Assembly (NCBI RefSeq): GCF_900129705.1 | Contig: NZ_FQWO01000006.1 | Span: 141,507 to 205,506, forward strand | Origin: Flavobacterium granuli | GTDB lineage: Bacteria > Bacteroidota > Bacteroidia > Flavobacteriales > Flavobacteriaceae | Direction of reading: 5' to 3' | DNA length: 64,000 nt | In this document: positions 7,644 to 16,108 of the stretch, piece after piece | How the letters are laid out: each line of letters starts with the position of its first letter | Numbering within the stretch: position 1 is the stretch's first letter | Position numbers and translations under genes: made by a program | The notes under the pieces: generated by a model | The model's input: only the letters and a program-made list of their open reading frames with translations | Databases searched by the model: none | What the model was told of the DNA's origin: nothing

Positions 7644-8630
7644 TTGAAATTGGAAAATAAACTCAATCCTATTACCATAAAAAATTTCACCACCGAAAGT
7701 GGCGTTGTTTGTCCTGTCTTAAACTTAACTTTTGAAGTTTTTGGACCGGCTTTGCATACAGCTCCTGTCGTTCTGGTCAATCATGCTTTAACCGGAAATT
7801 CCCGAGTTGTGGGGATAGATGGCTGGTGGAATGATTTAATTGGGGACAATAAAACCATTGATACTAATAAATATACTGTAATTGCTTTTAACATACCGGG
7901 GAATGGCTATGATAAAACTACAATAGACAATTATACAGATTTTAAGACCAGAGATATTGCTCAGTTATTTATTCAAGGGATTCAGTTTTTAGAAATTGAC
8001 CAATTGTATGCATTAATAGGTGGCTCAGTGGGAGGCGGAATTGCTTGGGAAATGCTTGCTTTAGAACCTAAAATCACCCAGCATTTGATTCCTATCGCTA
8101 CAGATTGGAAATCAACAGATTGGTTGATAGCCAATTGTTTTTTGCAGGAGCAAATACTCAATAATTCGTCAAGACCTATCGAAGATGCCAGAGCCCATGC
8201 CATGTTGTGTTATCGCACTCCGGAATCTTTTAAGCAAAAATTCCAAAGAACCAGAAACGAAGAATTGGCCATTTTTAATGTCGAAAGTTGGTTGCTTCAT
8301 CATGGACAAAAGCTGCAAAAAAGATTTCAATTGTCATCTTATAAAATGATGAACCAGTTGCTTAAAACCATAGATATTACCAGAAATAGTGAGTCATTTG
8401 AAGTTTTGGCTTCCAAAATTGAAGCGGAGATTCACATCATCGGGATCGATTCAGATTTGTTTTTTACAGCTAAAGAAAATAAAGAAACTTATCAGGAATT
8501 AAAAAAACTCCATGTCAAGGTTTCTTATCAGGAAATTAAATCAGTACACGGGCACGACGCCTTTTTGATTGAATACGAACAATTAAATAATTTGCTTGCC
8601 GATATTTTTAAGGGCAATAATAAAATATAG
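7644..8630 (+). CDS. metX: Homoserine O-acetyltransferase
   Basis: Transfers an acetyl group from acetyl-CoA to homoserine, giving the substrate for MetY/MetZ. Alpha/beta-hydrolase fold of 328 residues. NHALTGN near the start, the nucleophile elbow GGSVGGG (Ser near residue 131), the acid in IGIDSDLFF and the catalytic His in VHGHDAFL are all visible. The reading frame has no suitable ATG. The start is TTG at 7644, which places the core motifs at family-typical distances. It is preceded by a SAM-I riboswitch and followed 4 nt later by thrA, so the two are co-transcribed. A succinyl preference cannot be excluded from sequence. Confidence 0.92.
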   Translation: MKLENKLNPITIKNFTTESGVVCPVLNLTFEVFGPALHTAPVVLVNHALTGNSRVVGIDGWWNDLIGDNKTIDTNKYTVIAFNIPGNGYDKTTIDNYTDFKTRDIAQLFIQGIQFLEIDQLYALIGGSVGGGIAWEMLALEPKITQHLIPIATDWKSTDWLIANCFLQEQILNNSSRPIEDARAHAMLCYRTPESFKQKFQRTRNEELAIFNVESWLLHHGQKLQKRFQLSSYKMMNQLLKTIDITRNSESFEVLASKIEAEIHIIGIDSDLFFTAKENKETYQELKKLHVKVSYQEIKSVHGHDAFLIEYEQLNNLLADIFKGNNKI

Positions 8631-8634
8631 TAAA

Positions 8635-11049
8635 ATGAAAATATTAAAATTTGGAGGAAAATCACTGTCAAATGGTGAAGGGATCAGTAAAGTTGTTTCT
8701 ATAATAGTCGATAAAGTAAATCAAGGAGAGCAAATTGCAGTCGTAGTATCGGCTCGCGGTAACGCAACTGACGAATTAGAAGAGATTTTAAAAGTGGCTT
8801 CTAAAAACGGGGATTACAAACCATTATTTGAAGAGTTTAAAAAATATCAAAATGGAGATTATCAAGAAGTTGATTTATCAGAAGAATTTCAACAATTGGA
8901 AAAACTTTTTGAAGGAATTAGCCTGATTGGAGATTATAGCACTAAAATAAAAGATCAGGTTCTTTCTAAGGGAGAATTAATTTCGGCAAAATTATTGACC
9001 GCAATCTTAGTTTCAAAAGGTATAAAGGCACATTTCACAGACTCTAGAGTTTTGCTGAAAACAGATTCTAAATTTGGAGATGCTCAACCTTTAGAGCAAC
9101 TTTCGAAGAAAAATGTGATCCAACACTTTAAGGAAAACAATGGGACAACAGTGAATATTGTCACGGGTTTTATTGGTTCAAATAATAATAATGATACGAC
9201 AACTTTAGGAAGAAATGGTAGTAATTACACAGCTTCTTTGTTGGCAAATTATTTGGATGCCGAAGAACTTCAGAATTATACCCATGTGGATGGAATTTAC
9301 ACTGCCAATCCGGATTTGGTTTTGGATGCCAAGAAAATTGACCATTTGACTTTTAATGAAGCTAATGAGTTGGCCAATTTTGGTGCGACAATATTACATG
9401 CCAAAACGATTATTCCTTTATTGGAAAAAAATATTCCGCTTCGTATTTTGAATACTTTCAATCACGAAAATAAAGGAACGCTAATCACTTCTAATTCTAA
9501 CAAAGAAGGAATCAAAACACTTTCGGTATTAGAGAATGTGGCTCTGGTAAATCTAGAAGGACGCGGATTGTTAGGGAAAACGGGCGTTGATGCCCGAATT
9601 TTCAGGGTGATGGGAGATAATGATATTAGCGTAAGTATTATATCGCAAGGATCATCCGAAAGAGGAATCGGATTAGTGGTTGCCGCTGATAAAGCTACTA
9701 AAGCGATGATTGAACTCGAAAAAGAATTTGAAAATGATTTTTATTCTAAGGATGTCAATAAAATTACGGTAACCGATAATGTTTCGGTAATTTCAATTAT
9801 AGGGCAGGATTTAAGCACGTTTCACAAGCCTTATACAGCTTTGATTAAGAATAAAATTGTTCCAATACTTTTCAATAATACGGTGACGGGCAAGAATGTG
9901 AGTTTGGTTGTTTATAAACACCAATTGAACAAAGCGTTGAACGTTATTCACGGAGAGATTTTCGGGGTTTCAAAGAAAATCAATATTGCCATTTTTGGAC
10001 ATGGATTAGTCGGTGGAACGCTAATTAATCAAATCCTGGAATCGGCGGAAGCAATCGAGAAAAGAAAGGATATTAAATTGAATGTTTTTGCGATTGCGAA
10101 TTCAAAAAATATTCTTTTGAATAAAAATGGAGTGTCTCCAAATTGGAAAAACGAAATACAAAATAACGGATTCTCTTATACAATTGATGATGTGATTGCT
10201 TATGCAAATGAGCATCATCTGGAGAATTTAATTGCAATAGACAATACGGCCAGCGCAGCATTTGTAGAAAATTATATTCCATTGGTTGAAAGTAGTTTTG
10301 ATTTAATTTCTTCGAATAAAGTGGCCAATACATTGAGTTATGGTTTTTATAAAGAGCTGAGAAAAGCATTGGCTGACAATCAGAAAAATTATTTGTATGA
10401 GACAAATGTGGGTGCCGGATTACCATTAATTGATACGATAAAATTATTGCATCTTTCAGGCGAAAACATCACTAAAATCAAAGGCGTGTTTTCAGGAACA
10501 TTGAGTTATTTATTCAATAATTTCTCTGCCAAGGATGCTCCTTTTAGTGAAATATTGAAAGAGGCAATTGATAATGGATATACGGAACCGGATCCAAGGG
10601 AAGATTTATGTGGGAATGATGTGGGGCGTAAATTATTGATTTTGGCAAGAGAATTGGATTTGCAAAATGAATTTGAAGAAATTGAAATTCAAAACCTGAT
10701 TCCGGAGCATTTGCGCGAAGGAGATGTTTCTGATTTTTTAAATAAATTGACTGAGTTTGATCCGATTTATAACAAAATTAAAAAAGAACAACAGCCTAAT
10801 CATGTTCTGAGATACATTGGCGAATTATCCGGAGACTTACAAAACGACAAAGGAATTCTTGAAGTAAAATTAGTTTCAGTACCTTCGGATACTGCTTTGG
10901 GAGGTTTGAAAGGATCGGATTCTTTCTTCGAAATTTACACCGAATCCTATGGAGACCGTCCAATTGTGATTCAAGGTGCAGGAGCCGGATCAGCAGTAAC
11001 GGCGAGAGGAGTTTTTGGAGATATTTTGAGATTGTCAGATAAGGGATAA
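8635..11049 (+). CDS. thrA: Bifunctional aspartokinase / homoserine dehydrogenase
   Basis: Catalyses the first and third steps of the aspartate route to Thr, Met and Ile, ending with homoserine for MetX. 804 residues from the ATG at 8635. The N-terminal kinase begins MKILKFGGKSL, with the TTLGRNGSNYTA motif near residue 190. A central ACT-type regulatory region (about 290-440) follows. The C-terminal dehydrogenase starts with the Rossmann motif IFGHGLVGGTL (near 455) and has the catalytic region TNVGAGLPLIDTI and GYTEPDPREDLCGNDVGRK. An in-frame upstream start at 8596 lies inside metX and is rejected. Domain order matches the Bacteroidetes and enterobacterial fused enzyme. It is co-transcribed with metX under the SAM-I riboswitch. 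Confidence 0.96.
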   Translation: MKILKFGGKSLSNGEGISKVVSIIVDKVNQGEQIAVVVSARGNATDELEEILKVASKNGDYKPLFEEFKKYQNGDYQEVDLSEEFQQLEKLFEGISLIGDYSTKIKDQVLSKGELISAKLLTAILVSKGIKAHFTDSRVLLKTDSKFGDAQPLEQLSKKNVIQHFKENNGTTVNIVTGFIGSNNNNDTTTLGRNGSNYTASLLANYLDAEELQNYTHVDGIYTANPDLVLDAKKIDHLTFNEANELANFGATILHAKTIIPLLEKNIPLRILNTFNHENKGTLITSNSNKEGIKTLSVLENVALVNLEGRGLLGKTGVDARIFRVMGDNDISVSIISQGSSERGIGLVVAADKATKAMIELEKEFENDFYSKDVNKITVTDNVSVISIIGQDLSTFHKPYTALIKNKIVPILFNNTVTGKNVSLVVYKHQLNKALNVIHGEIFGVSKKINIAIFGHGLVGGTLINQILESAEAIEKRKDIKLNVFAIANSKNILLNKNGVSPNWKNEIQNNGFSYTIDDVIAYANEHHLENLIAIDNTASAAFVENYIPLVESSFDLISSNKVANTLSYGFYKELRKALADNQKNYLYETNVGAGLPLIDTIKLLHLSGENITKIKGVFSGTLSYLFNNFSAKDAPFSEILKEAIDNGYTEPDPREDLCGNDVGRKLLILARELDLQNEFEEIEIQNLIPEHLREGDVSDFLNKLTEFDPIYNKIKKEQQPNHVLRYIGELSGDLQNDKGILEVKLVSVPSDTALGGLKGSDSFFEIYTESYGDRPIVIQGAGAGSAVTARGVFGDILRLSDKG

Positions 11050-11127
11050 ATTTTAAGTGTTCAGTGATCAGTTTCAAGTATTCATTAAAATAAAATTAAA
11101 ATCCGCGTTCTATAAATAAATAGTATT

Positions 11128-11562
11128 ATGAAAATAACATTAAACAGAGTAAACGACAACTTCCATTTCGAATTAAAAAACGAACGTGGACATTTAGTAA
11201 ATGTAGATAGCCGACCGGAATTTGGAGGCGATGATCAAGGGCCAAGCCCGATGGAGTTAGTATTGATGGGCGTGGCCGGTTGTAGTGCGATTGATATGAT
11301 TTCGATTCTAAAGAAACAACGTCAGGAAATTACTTCTTTTAAGGCTGAGGTAGATGGTGAAAGAGTGCAAGTGGGCGAGGCAAAACCATTCAAGGATATT
11401 CATGTGGTATTTCATTTGGAAGGGAACATTAATGAAGAAAAAGCGGCTAGATCAGCTCAACTTTCTTTTGAAAAATACTGTTCAGTTTCCAAAACATTGG
11501 AGCCTACGGCAACCATACATTATAAGGTAGTTTTGAATGGAGTTGAATTGGCAAAAAAATAA
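11128..11562 (+). CDS. OsmC/Ohr family protein
   Basis: 144-residue member of the OsmC family of thiol-dependent peroxide-handling proteins. The first family Cys is in GVAGCSAIDM (near residue 51). The second is in FEKYCSVSKTL (near residue 116), as in the YhfA-like subgroup. The sequence PSPMELVLMGVAGC is typical. It lies in the methionine cluster between thrA and metZ, 23 nt before metZ, which suggests co-expression and a role in thiol or sulfide-related redox protection. That role is inference from position. The family call is firm. Confidence 0.9.
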   Translation: MKITLNRVNDNFHFELKNERGHLVNVDSRPEFGGDDQGPSPMELVLMGVAGCSAIDMISILKKQRQEITSFKAEVDGERVQVGEAKPFKDIHVVFHLEGNINEEKAARSAQLSFEKYCSVSKTLEPTATIHYKVVLNGVELAKK

Positions 11563-11585
11563 TAAATAAAAAAAATAAAATAAAA

Positions 11586-12758
11586 ATGAGCGAATCAGAT
11601 TTTGGTTTTGAAACCCAAGCCATACGCACCCAATTAGAAAGATCGCAATATCTGGAGCATTCAGTTCCGTTGTATTTATCATCCAGTTTTGTGTTTGAAG
11701 ATGCTGAAGACATGCGTGCTTCTTTTACAGAAGAGAAAGAACGAAATATTTACAGCCGTTTTAGTAACCCAAACACGACCGAGTTTGTAGAGAAAATCTG
11801 CAAAATGGAAGGTGCCGAAGCCGGTTATGCATTTGCAACTGGAATGGCTGCGGTTTATTCTACTTTTGCAGCTTTGTTGAATGCGGGTGATCATATTGTT
11901 TCTGCGAGTAGTGTTTTTGGTTCAACCCATGCTTTGTTCCACACTTATTTTCCAAAATGGAATATCGAAACTTCTTATTTTGATATCAATAAACCGGAAA
12001 CAATCGAAGGTTTTATCAAACCCAACACTAAGATTCTTTATGCAGAATCACCAACAAATCCTGCGGTTGATATTATTGATTTGCAATTGTTGGGAGATAT
12101 TGCCAAAAAACACAATTTGATATTGATTATTGACAATTGTTTTGCAACGCCTTATATTCAGAATCCAATACAATTTGGAGCGCATTTAGTGGTGCATTCA
12201 GCGACTAAATTGATAGACGGTCAAGGAAGGGTTTTAGGCGGTGTGACCGTGGGTAGCGAAGATTTAATTAGAAAAATTTATTTGTTCTCCAGAAATACTG
12301 GACCTGCTTTGTCCCCATTCAATGCTTGGATTTTGTCTAAAAGCTTGGAAACATTGGCGGTTCGTGTCGAAAAACATTGTGAAAATGCACTTAAAGTTGC
12401 CGAGTTTTTAGAAAATCATCCGAATGTAAACAGCGTAAAATATCCATTTTTGAAATCACATCCACAATACGAAATCGCCAAAAAGCAAATGCGTTTGGGA
12501 GGAAATATTGTTGCTTTTGAAATCAAAGGGGGAATCGAAGCAGGAAGAGCTTTTTTGAATAAAATTCAATTGTGTTCGCTTTCGGCTAATTTAGGCGATA
12601 CCAGAACAATTGTGACGCATCCAGCCTCTACAACACATAGTAAGTTATCTGTTGAAGAAAGGTTAGCGGTAAGTATTTCAGATGGTTTAGTGCGAGTTTC
12701 AGTAGGATTGGAAACCGTAAAAGATGTAATTGCTGATTTAGAGCAAGCGCTATCATAA
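11586..12758 (+). CDS. metZ: PLP-dependent homoserine-ester sulfhydrylase (MetZ-like)
   Basis: Second trans-sulfuration family enzyme of the cluster, 390 residues. Visible motifs are FETQAIRTQ at the start, the PLP-phosphate region YSRFSNPNTTEF, EGAEAGYAFATGMAA, and the Schiff-base Lys in VVHSATKLIDGQGRVLGG (near residue 207). The SATKLIDGQGRVLGG form is characteristic of MetZ (O-succinylhomoserine sulfhydrylase). Because the acyltransferase here is MetX-like, the natural substrate may be O-acetylhomoserine. It shares only the fold and family motifs with metY, so the cell has two enzymes for direct sulfhydrylation. Cystathionine gamma-synthase activity is an alternative. Confidence 0.85.
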   Translation: MSESDFGFETQAIRTQLERSQYLEHSVPLYLSSSFVFEDAEDMRASFTEEKERNIYSRFSNPNTTEFVEKICKMEGAEAGYAFATGMAAVYSTFAALLNAGDHIVSASSVFGSTHALFHTYFPKWNIETSYFDINKPETIEGFIKPNTKILYAESPTNPAVDIIDLQLLGDIAKKHNLILIIDNCFATPYIQNPIQFGAHLVVHSATKLIDGQGRVLGGVTVGSEDLIRKIYLFSRNTGPALSPFNAWILSKSLETLAVRVEKHCENALKVAEFLENHPNVNSVKYPFLKSHPQYEIAKKQMRLGGNIVAFEIKGGIEAGRAFLNKIQLCSLSANLGDTRTIVTHPASTTHSKLSVEERLAVSISDGLVRVSVGLETVKDVIADLEQALS

Positions 12759-12891
12759 ATTTTAGATTTGGGATTGACGATTTTTGATTGTAGATTTGGT
12801 CTTGTTACTAAAAATTGTAAGAAAACAAAGCGTGATTTTTTTTGAAATCTAAAAGCTAAAATCCTCATTCTAAAATCATAAATCTTAAAAG

Positions 12892-13302
12892 ATGCTTTCT
12901 AAAAAAACAAAATACGGAATAAAGGCATTGACTTTTTTGGCACGCCAAGAAGATAATACGCCGGTACAAATTGCAGAAATTGCAAAAAGTGAAAATATTT
13001 CGATTAAATTTTTAGAAAGCATCTTATTATTATTGCGTCATTCAGGCTTTCTGGGGGCCAAGAAAGGTAAAGGTGGAGGTTATTATTTAATAAAAGATCC
13101 CAAAGAAATTAATATGGCCCATGTCTACCGAATACTGGAAGGGCCAATTGCCTTGTTGCCTTGCGCTAGTCATAACTTTTATGAAAAGTGTGAGGACTGT
13201 ACAGATGAAGCTACTTGCGCCGTTCGAAAGCTAATGACCGAAGTACGAGACAATACCTTGATGATACTGGAGAATAATACGCTCGCAGATATTGCTTTTT
13301 AA
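12892..13302 (+). CDS. Rrf2-family transcriptional regulator
   Basis: 136-residue winged-helix DNA-binding protein. The N terminus MLSKKTKYGIKALTFLA and the segment FLESILLLLRHSGFLGAKKGKGGGY are the typical Rrf2 recognition-helix and wing region. The C-terminal half has four Cys (PCASHNFYEKCEDCTDEATC, about residues 96-115), a spacing that recalls Fe-S or thiol-sensing members such as IscR. It stands directly before the sulfate-assimilation operon, so a CymR-like role as a sulfur or redox regulator of those genes is a reasonable inference. A candidate operator lies just downstream at 13363-13391. Confidence 0.9.
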   Translation: MLSKKTKYGIKALTFLARQEDNTPVQIAEIAKSENISIKFLESILLLLRHSGFLGAKKGKGGGYYLIKDPKEINMAHVYRILEGPIALLPCASHNFYEKCEDCTDEATCAVRKLMTEVRDNTLMILENNTLADIAF

Positions 13303-13327
13303 TCTACAAATTATTTAAAAAAAAAGT

Positions 13328-13356
13328 TTGAAATTTAATTTAAAGTATTACTTTTG
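13328..13356 (+). promoter_or_regulatory. Promoter of the sulfate-assimilation operon
   Basis: Exact match: TTG at 13328-13330, 18-nt spacer, TACTTTTG at 13349-13356. The start site is expected near 13362, at the edge of the inverted repeat that follows. Confidence 0.8.
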
Positions 13357-13362
13357 CTTTTT

Positions 13363-13391
13363 AATCTACTAAGTCGATGGGATAATAGATT
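13363..13391 (+). promoter_or_regulatory. Candidate operator: inverted repeat at the transcription start
   Basis: AATCTACTA (13363-13371) and TAATAGATT (13383-13391) form 9-bp arms with one mismatch and an 11-nt spacer. It immediately follows the -7 element and lies downstream of an Rrf2 regulator gene. Binding by that regulator is an inference. Confidence 0.4.
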
Positions 13392-13410
13392 TAATAAAAA
13401 ATAATTGAAG

Positions 13411-14313
13411 ATGAATTCAGAATTAAATGGAGATAGTATTACAGTAAAACAGGAAGTTACTTTCAAAGAACGCTTATGGGTTGTTGTGCCTATAGTTTTG
13501 TTGATTGGCTTAATCTGTACTTTGGTTTATAGCCATCATGCTGAGTTTACATGGGACGGTTTTGTTTCGGGTTTTAATCAAGAGTTTTTGGTATTTTTTG
13601 CAATTGGTGTTTTTGCACAATTAGTTGATGGTACTTTGGGAATGGGATACGGAGCGACGTCAACTTCTTTCTTATTGGCTTATGGAATTCCTCCAGTTAT
13701 CAGCAGTACCGGAGTGCATGTAGCCGAAATGTTTACTACTGGGGCATCGGCAATTTCGCATCACCATTTTGGAAATATTAATAAAAAATTAGTGAAGCAT
13801 TTGGTAATTCCAGGTGTTTTGGGATCAATTACTGGAGCTTATTTGCTTTCGGATGTGATTGATGGTGATGTAATAAAACCCTTTATTGCGGTTTATATGA
13901 TTGTTTTGGCTTGTTTGATCATCAGGAAGTCAATGCAAAAGAATATTTTGAAAAAGAAAACCAAGCGTCTCAATATTTTGGCTTCTTTTGGAGGATTTAT
14001 GGATGCTATAGGTGGAGGCGGATGGGGGCCAATTGTAACTTCAACATTGTTAGGTAGAGGAAGAAATCCTCGCTATACTATTGGTTCAGTGAATGCAGCG
14101 GAGTTTGCAGTTTCTTTTGCCAGCGGAATTACCTTCATGCTTTTTGGAGGAATTCACGGATGGCAGGTAATTATAGGATTAATTTTAGGAGGAGTAATTG
14201 CAGCACCAATTGCGGCGCTTTTGGTCAATAAAATAAAGAGAAAACCTATGATGATTTTGGTAGGGATTTTAATTATTGTTTTGAGTTTAAAAACACTGTC
14301 TAAATTATTATAA
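13411..14313 (+). CDS. TauE/SafE-family sulfur-anion transporter
   Basis: Polytopic inner-membrane protein of 300 residues from the ATG at 13411 (an in-frame TTG two codons earlier is less likely). About eight hydrophobic segments are interrupted by the family motifs GTLGMGYGATSTSFL (near residue 74) and its second-half counterpart FMDAIGGGGWGPIVTS (near 196), which reflect the internal duplication of the fold. The family moves sulfite, sulfonates or related anions. As the first gene of an operon with cysH, cysD and cysN, it most likely imports sulfate or exports surplus sulfite. The direction is not decidable here. Confidence 0.88.
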   Translation: MNSELNGDSITVKQEVTFKERLWVVVPIVLLIGLICTLVYSHHAEFTWDGFVSGFNQEFLVFFAIGVFAQLVDGTLGMGYGATSTSFLLAYGIPPVISSTGVHVAEMFTTGASAISHHHFGNINKKLVKHLVIPGVLGSITGAYLLSDVIDGDVIKPFIAVYMIVLACLIIRKSMQKNILKKKTKRLNILASFGGFMDAIGGGGWGPIVTSTLLGRGRNPRYTIGSVNAAEFAVSFASGITFMLFGGIHGWQVIIGLILGGVIAAPIAALLVNKIKRKPMMILVGILIIVLSLKTLSKLL

Positions 14314-14327
14314 AGAGAAACGAAACT

Positions 14328-15029
14328 ATGAGCATAGCAATAACCAATACTTTATTAGAAAAAACAAAAGACTTTACCATCGAGGAAATTTTTTCTTTTT
14401 TGGCAAATGAATATAAAGATAAAGTAGTTTTTTCGACTTCTTTTGGGCAGGAAGACCAAGTGATTACCGCGCTTATCACAAAGAATGAGTTGCCAATCAA
14501 TATTTTTACTTTAGATACAGGTCGAATGTTTCAAGAAACCTATGATGTTTTTCATAAGACAATCAAAAAGTATAAAATAGACATTAAAACCTATTTCCCG
14601 GAAGCTGCAGCGGTCGAAGAATTATTAAATACTAAAGGACCAAACAGTTTTTATGAATCGGTGGAAAATAGAAAGGAATGTTGTTTTATTAGGAAAGTAG
14701 CTCCCTTGACCAAAGCTTTAAAAGGGAACTCGATTTGGATTACCGGTTTAAGAGCGGAACAGTCTGAAAACAGAAATGATTTAGATCTTTTTGAATACGA
14801 TGCCAAGTTCGAAATAATCAAATTCAATCCATTGTTAAAGTGGTCCTTGAAAGAAGTGGAAGATTATTTAGAGAAAAATAATGTGCCGCAAAATGCATTA
14901 CACAAAAAAGGATTTGTAAGTATTGGATGTGCACCTTGCACCAGAGCTATTGTTGAAGGCGAGGATATTAGAGCGGGAAGATGGTCATGGGAAGCGAGCC
15001 ATAAAGAATGTGGTTTACACCAGAAGTAA
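14328..15029 (+). CDS. cysH: Adenylylsulfate (APS/PAPS) reductase
   Basis: Reduces activated sulfate to sulfite using thioredoxin. 233 residues with the nucleotide-binding SFGQEDQVI, the catalytic C-terminal KECGLH (near residue 228), and two additional Cys pairs: ECCFIRK (near 119-120) and IGCAPCTRAI (near 203-206). Those pairs are the ligands of the [4Fe-4S] cluster found in the assimilatory APS reductase branch. No APS kinase (CysC) gene is present and CysN lacks a kinase domain, so direct use of APS is likely. It is the second gene of the operon, 14 nt after the transporter. Confidence 0.93.
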   Translation: MSIAITNTLLEKTKDFTIEEIFSFLANEYKDKVVFSTSFGQEDQVITALITKNELPINIFTLDTGRMFQETYDVFHKTIKKYKIDIKTYFPEAAAVEELLNTKGPNSFYESVENRKECCFIRKVAPLTKALKGNSIWITGLRAEQSENRNDLDLFEYDAKFEIIKFNPLLKWSLKEVEDYLEKNNVPQNALHKKGFVSIGCAPCTRAIVEGEDIRAGRWSWEASHKECGLHQK

Positions 15030-15031
15030 TT

Positions 15032-15110
15032 TTAAATTATGAATTATAAATTATAAATGATTGTTGAAATCTTTAAATTTTTTCAATCATTTAAATCTTT
15101 AAATAAAATA
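15032..15110 (+). repeat. Low-complexity spacer of ATTATGAATTATAAAT words
   Basis: The cysH-cysD gap consists of repeated short words (AAATTATGAATTATAAATTA, then ATCTTTAAA..TTTAAATCTTTAAAT). The same ATTATGAATTATAA word recurs in the mazG-aroA gap at 42217-42300. Confidence 0.5.
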
Positions 15111-15112
15111 CA

Positions 15113-16012
15113 ATGAGTTCAATATTAAAAACAAACGCTTTAGAAAGCGAAGCGATATACATATTTAGAGAAGTTATTTCTCAATTTGACAAGCCGGTTT
15201 TACTTTTCTCTGGTGGAAAAGATTCGATTACATTAGTGCGTTTGGCACAAAAAGCATTTTTTCCTGCCAAAATTCCGTTTCCACTTTTACATGTGGATAC
15301 AGGACATAATTTTCCGGAGACTATTGAATTTAGAGATCGATTGGTTAAAGAATTGGGACTCGAATTAATTGTTCGTAATGTTCAGGACGCTATTGATGAA
15401 GGAAAAGTAGTAGAAGAAACGGGTAAATATTCTAGTAGAAATAGCTTGCAAACCACTACACTTTTGGATGCTATTGAAGAGTTCAAATTTGATGCTTGTA
15501 TTGGTGGTGCGCGTAGAGATGAAGAAAAAGCCAGAGCCAAAGAACGTATTTTCTCAGTGCGTGATGATTTTGGTCAATGGGACGAAAAAAATCAAAGACC
15601 GGAATTGTTTGATTTATTGAACGGAAAAATTGAAAATGGACAAAACGTTCGTGTTTTTCCAATTTCGAACTGGACAGAATTGGATGTTTGGAGTTATATA
15701 GAAGAAGAGCAAATCGAAATTCCATCGATTTATTTTTCACACAAACGCAAAGTTTTTTTGAGAGACGGAATGATTTGGTCACATTCTCCTTTTGTTTACC
15801 AAGAAGAAAACGAAGAAATTGAAGAGCGAATTGTTCGTTTTAGAACCGTCGGAGATATGAGTTGTACTGCTGCTGTAGATTCTTATGCAGCTACAATATC
15901 AGAAGTGGTTGGTGAAATTAGATCTTCGACTATCTCTGAGAGAGGAGCCAGAATCGATGACAAACGTTCTGAAGCCGCGATGGAAAAAAGAAAACAACAA
16001 GGGTACTTTTAG
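15113..16012 (+). CDS. cysD: Sulfate adenylyltransferase subunit 2
   Basis: Catalytic subunit of the heterodimeric ATP sulfurylase that forms APS from sulfate and ATP. 299 residues, PP-loop ATPase fold: LLFSGGKDSI (residues 31-40) binds the phosphates, followed by LLHVDTGHNFPETIEFRD and the GGARRDEEKARAKERIFSVR segment conserved in CysD. The C terminus (ERGARIDDKRSEAAMEKRKQ) is family-typical. It needs the GTPase CysN encoded 96 nt downstream. Length and motifs are complete. Confidence 0.97.
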   Translation: MSSILKTNALESEAIYIFREVISQFDKPVLLFSGGKDSITLVRLAQKAFFPAKIPFPLLHVDTGHNFPETIEFRDRLVKELGLELIVRNVQDAIDEGKVVEETGKYSSRNSLQTTTLLDAIEEFKFDACIGGARRDEEKARAKERIFSVRDDFGQWDEKNQRPELFDLLNGKIENGQNVRVFPISNWTELDVWSYIEEEQIEIPSIYFSHKRKVFLRDGMIWSHSPFVYQEENEEIEERIVRFRTVGDMSCTAAVDSYAATISEVVGEIRSSTISERGARIDDKRSEAAMEKRKQQGYF

Positions 16013-16108
16013 AATGCCAATTGAAAGATTTAAGGATTTAAAAATTAAAAGATTTAAGGTAAGGAGTTTTTAAAACTTGAAACTTTAAACCTGAAACAAA
16101 GATATATA

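Noticed and set aside
8596..8634. Upstream start for the aspartokinase/homoserine dehydrogenase
   Set aside because: It lies within metX and adds residues before the conserved MKILKFGG start.
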